Source: Holophagae bacterium (GTDB lineage Bacteria; Acidobacteriota; Holophagae; Acanthopleuribacterales; Acanthopleuribacteraceae). Taken from it: DNA of 64,000 bases. The translations under genes were made by a program, and so were the position numbers. Every line of letters starts with the position of its first letter. The first letter of the stretch is position 1. Location of the stretch: the NCBI GenBank assembly GCA_030429565.1, contig JAUIFE010000029.1, positions 1-64,000 on the forward strand. The letters are read 5' to 3'. Under the pieces are notes generated by a model. That model was not told the DNA's origin. It searched no databases and saw only the letters and a list, made by a program, of their open reading frames with translations. Shown here piece by piece: positions 62,758 to 64,000 of the stretch.

Positions 62758-64000
62758 ATGTCGTTTTCCCGCCTTATTCCGACCCTGGTTTTGCTTGTTA
62801 GCCTTGGTGGCGCCGCTTTCGCCGGCACGCCCACGCCCGATCAAATTTTGCCGCCGGCATTGACATGGTCCGGCAAAAGCAAAAGTCTCACGGTTCAGCC
62901 CGATCATCCTTGGGCCACCGATTTCGAACGGCTCGGCCACAACGTTTCGCCCAACCTACGCGATACCAAGGCCTGGCTTGAAAAGTTGGTTCAAGCCGCC
63001 CCACAACTCAAGCTGGAAATGATTGGTACCAGCCACGAAGGCCGCCCGATTTTGATGGTCATCGCCACCACCGAACCGCACTTTTCCGCCGCCGCGCTTA
63101 AAAAAAGCACGAAACCGACCCTCTTGATTCAAGCCGGCATCCACAGCGGTGAGATCGACGGCAAGGACGCGGGCATGATGTTGCTGCGGGACCTGACCGT
63201 GCGCGGCACGCTGCAGCCTTTGCTGCAAAAAGTGAATGTTTTGTTTATTCCCATCCTCAACGTCGACGGCCACGAACGACGCTCGGCATTCAACCGCATA
63301 AACCAACGCGGTCCGGCCGAAATGGGCTGGCGCACCAACGCGCGCAACCAAAACCTCAACCGCGACTACACCAAAGCGGAAACACCCGGCATTCGTGCCT
63401 TGCTCACGGTGTTGCGCGATTACGATCCCGAACTCTACCTCGACATTCACGTCACCGACGGCATCGATTACCAATACGACATCACTTACGGCTTTAACGG
63501 CCCCCACGGCGCCTCACCCAAGATCGCGGGCTGGCTGCAAAAGCAGTATCAGCCGTACATCGACAAAGCCTTGACCGCGATGGAACACGTGCCGGGACCC
63601 TTGGTTTTCGCTGTCGACAACAACGACATGAGCAAAGGCATCACCGATTGGACCGCATCGCCGCGTTACTCCAACGGCTACGGCGAGTTCCGCCATGTGC
63701 CGACCGTTTTGGTTGAAAACCACAGCCTGAAACCCTATGACCAACGCGTGCTGGGTACGCGGGTCATGCTGGAAGCCACGCTGCGCTGCCTTGCCGAGCA
63801 GGGCGCAGCGCTGAAAAAAGCGGTCGCCGCCGACCGTGCCGCTCGCCCCAAACAATTGACGTTGGCCTGGTCGCCCAATACGGAAAACACGCCGACCATC
63901 GACTTTTTGGGCGTAAAACACGAAAAACAGCAGTCGAAACGCAGCGGCGGCGAATACCTCAAGTGGTTGGGTCAACCGGAAAGCATGACCATTCCCGTCG
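62758..64000 (+). CDS. Secreted zinc carboxypeptidase, M14 family (3' end outside the window)
   Basis: Partial: the frame runs off the right edge after 414 codons. Signal peptide (MSFSRLIPTLVLLVSLGGAAFA) and then an M14 peptidase domain: IGTSHEGRPILMVI, zinc ligands in AGIHSGEIDGKDAG near residue 128, the NVDGHERRS and NLNRDYTKAE segments, a third zinc ligand in LDIHVTDG near 231, and a catalytic Glu in TVLVENHSLKP near 319. The family removes C-terminal residues from peptides; this one would act outside the cytoplasm. The last visible residues (LKWLGQPESMTIPV) begin a further C-terminal domain. ATG at 62758 with GAGG upstream. Confidence 0.9.
   Translation, partial: MSFSRLIPTLVLLVSLGGAAFAGTPTPDQILPPALTWSGKSKSLTVQPDHPWATDFERLGHNVSPNLRDTKAWLEKLVQAAPQLKLEMIGTSHEGRPILMVIATTEPHFSAAALKKSTKPTLLIQAGIHSGEIDGKDAGMMLLRDLTVRGTLQPLLQKVNVLFIPILNVDGHERRSAFNRINQRGPAEMGWRTNARNQNLNRDYTKAETPGIRALLTVLRDYDPELYLDIHVTDGIDYQYDITYGFNGPHGASPKIAGWLQKQYQPYIDKALTAMEHVPGPLVFAVDNNDMSKGITDWTASPRYSNGYGEFRHVPTVLVENHSLKPYDQRVLGTRVMLEATLRCLAEQGAALKKAVAADRAARPKQLTLAWSPNTENTPTIDFLGVKHEKQQSKRSGGEYLKWLGQPESMTIPV

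Noticed and set aside
1..64000. CRISPR array, insertion sequence or attachment sites
   Set aside because: No regularly spaced direct repeats, no terminal inverted repeats around a transposase, and no duplicated tRNA 3' end were found by eye.

Overview
The window looks like a chromosomal segment of a free-living, GC-rich Gram-negative bacterium. An Acidobacteriota-type organism (Holophagae/Acanthopleuribacter-like) is my best guess. The hints are membrane Ser/Thr kinases carrying extracellular sensor domains, a giant Reg_prop/Y_Y_Y sensor kinase, many lipoproteins, and dense genes with few operons. This is inference from gene content, since there is no rRNA here. I see no phage, IS element or CRISPR array; the only mobile-type gene is an Rpn-family tail at the left edge.

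Layout. 0-8 kb: Rpn nuclease tail, SNF2 helicase, and a two-gene TAXI-type TRAP transporter. 8-11.8 kb: ribD and a btaB/btaA pair for betaine (DGTS-type) lipids. 11.8-19.7 kb: an orphan tandem-NBD ABC ATPase coupled to a Reg_prop histidine kinase, then a secreted SGNH-like protein and a small hypothetical. 20.4-31.0 kb: one 3,535-codon trans-AT-PKS-like gene. 31.2-39.9 kb: K+ channel, a Ser/Thr kinase with a C-terminal beta-propeller, a Tat-exported LD-carboxypeptidase, and a second Ser/Thr kinase with a zinc ribbon and a sulfatase-modifying-factor domain. 39.9-49.3 kb: housekeeping genes on the minus strand (DUF2520 dehydrogenase, purB, PH-like membrane protein, mutT-like Nudix, rpsA, UbiA prenyltransferase, divergent polysaccharide deacetylase, flippase-like protein). 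49.9-64 kb: DAHL-type histidine kinase, tRNA-binding protein plus a coupled unknown, cardiolipin synthase, lytic transglycosylase, tRNA-His, AlkB-like monooxygenase, TIGR01777 epimerase, lipoprotein/membrane pair, coiled-coil protein, acs and an M14 carboxypeptidase cut by the window end.

The most unusual object is the PKS-like gene. Its frame is open for 10.6 kb, and its domain order is recognisable: partial condensation-like lobe, long acidic linker, KS, KR, methyltransferase-like, KR, ACP-like, KS. Yet the catalytic residues are replaced in almost every enzymatic domain. KS1 has Gly for the active Cys; KS2 has Ser for Cys and Gln for the first His; KR2 has Phe for the catalytic Tyr; KR1 has a disrupted active site; the methyltransferase has lost its glycine-rich SAM loop. 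No acyltransferase, thioesterase or phosphopantetheinyl transferase lies nearby. It looks like a conserved pseudo-megasynthase rather than an ordinary assembly line. Its acidic linker carries repeated Thr-x-x-(Ile/Leu)-Pro motifs, which may be phospho- or docking motifs given the two Ser/Thr kinases a few kilobases downstream. That last link is speculation.
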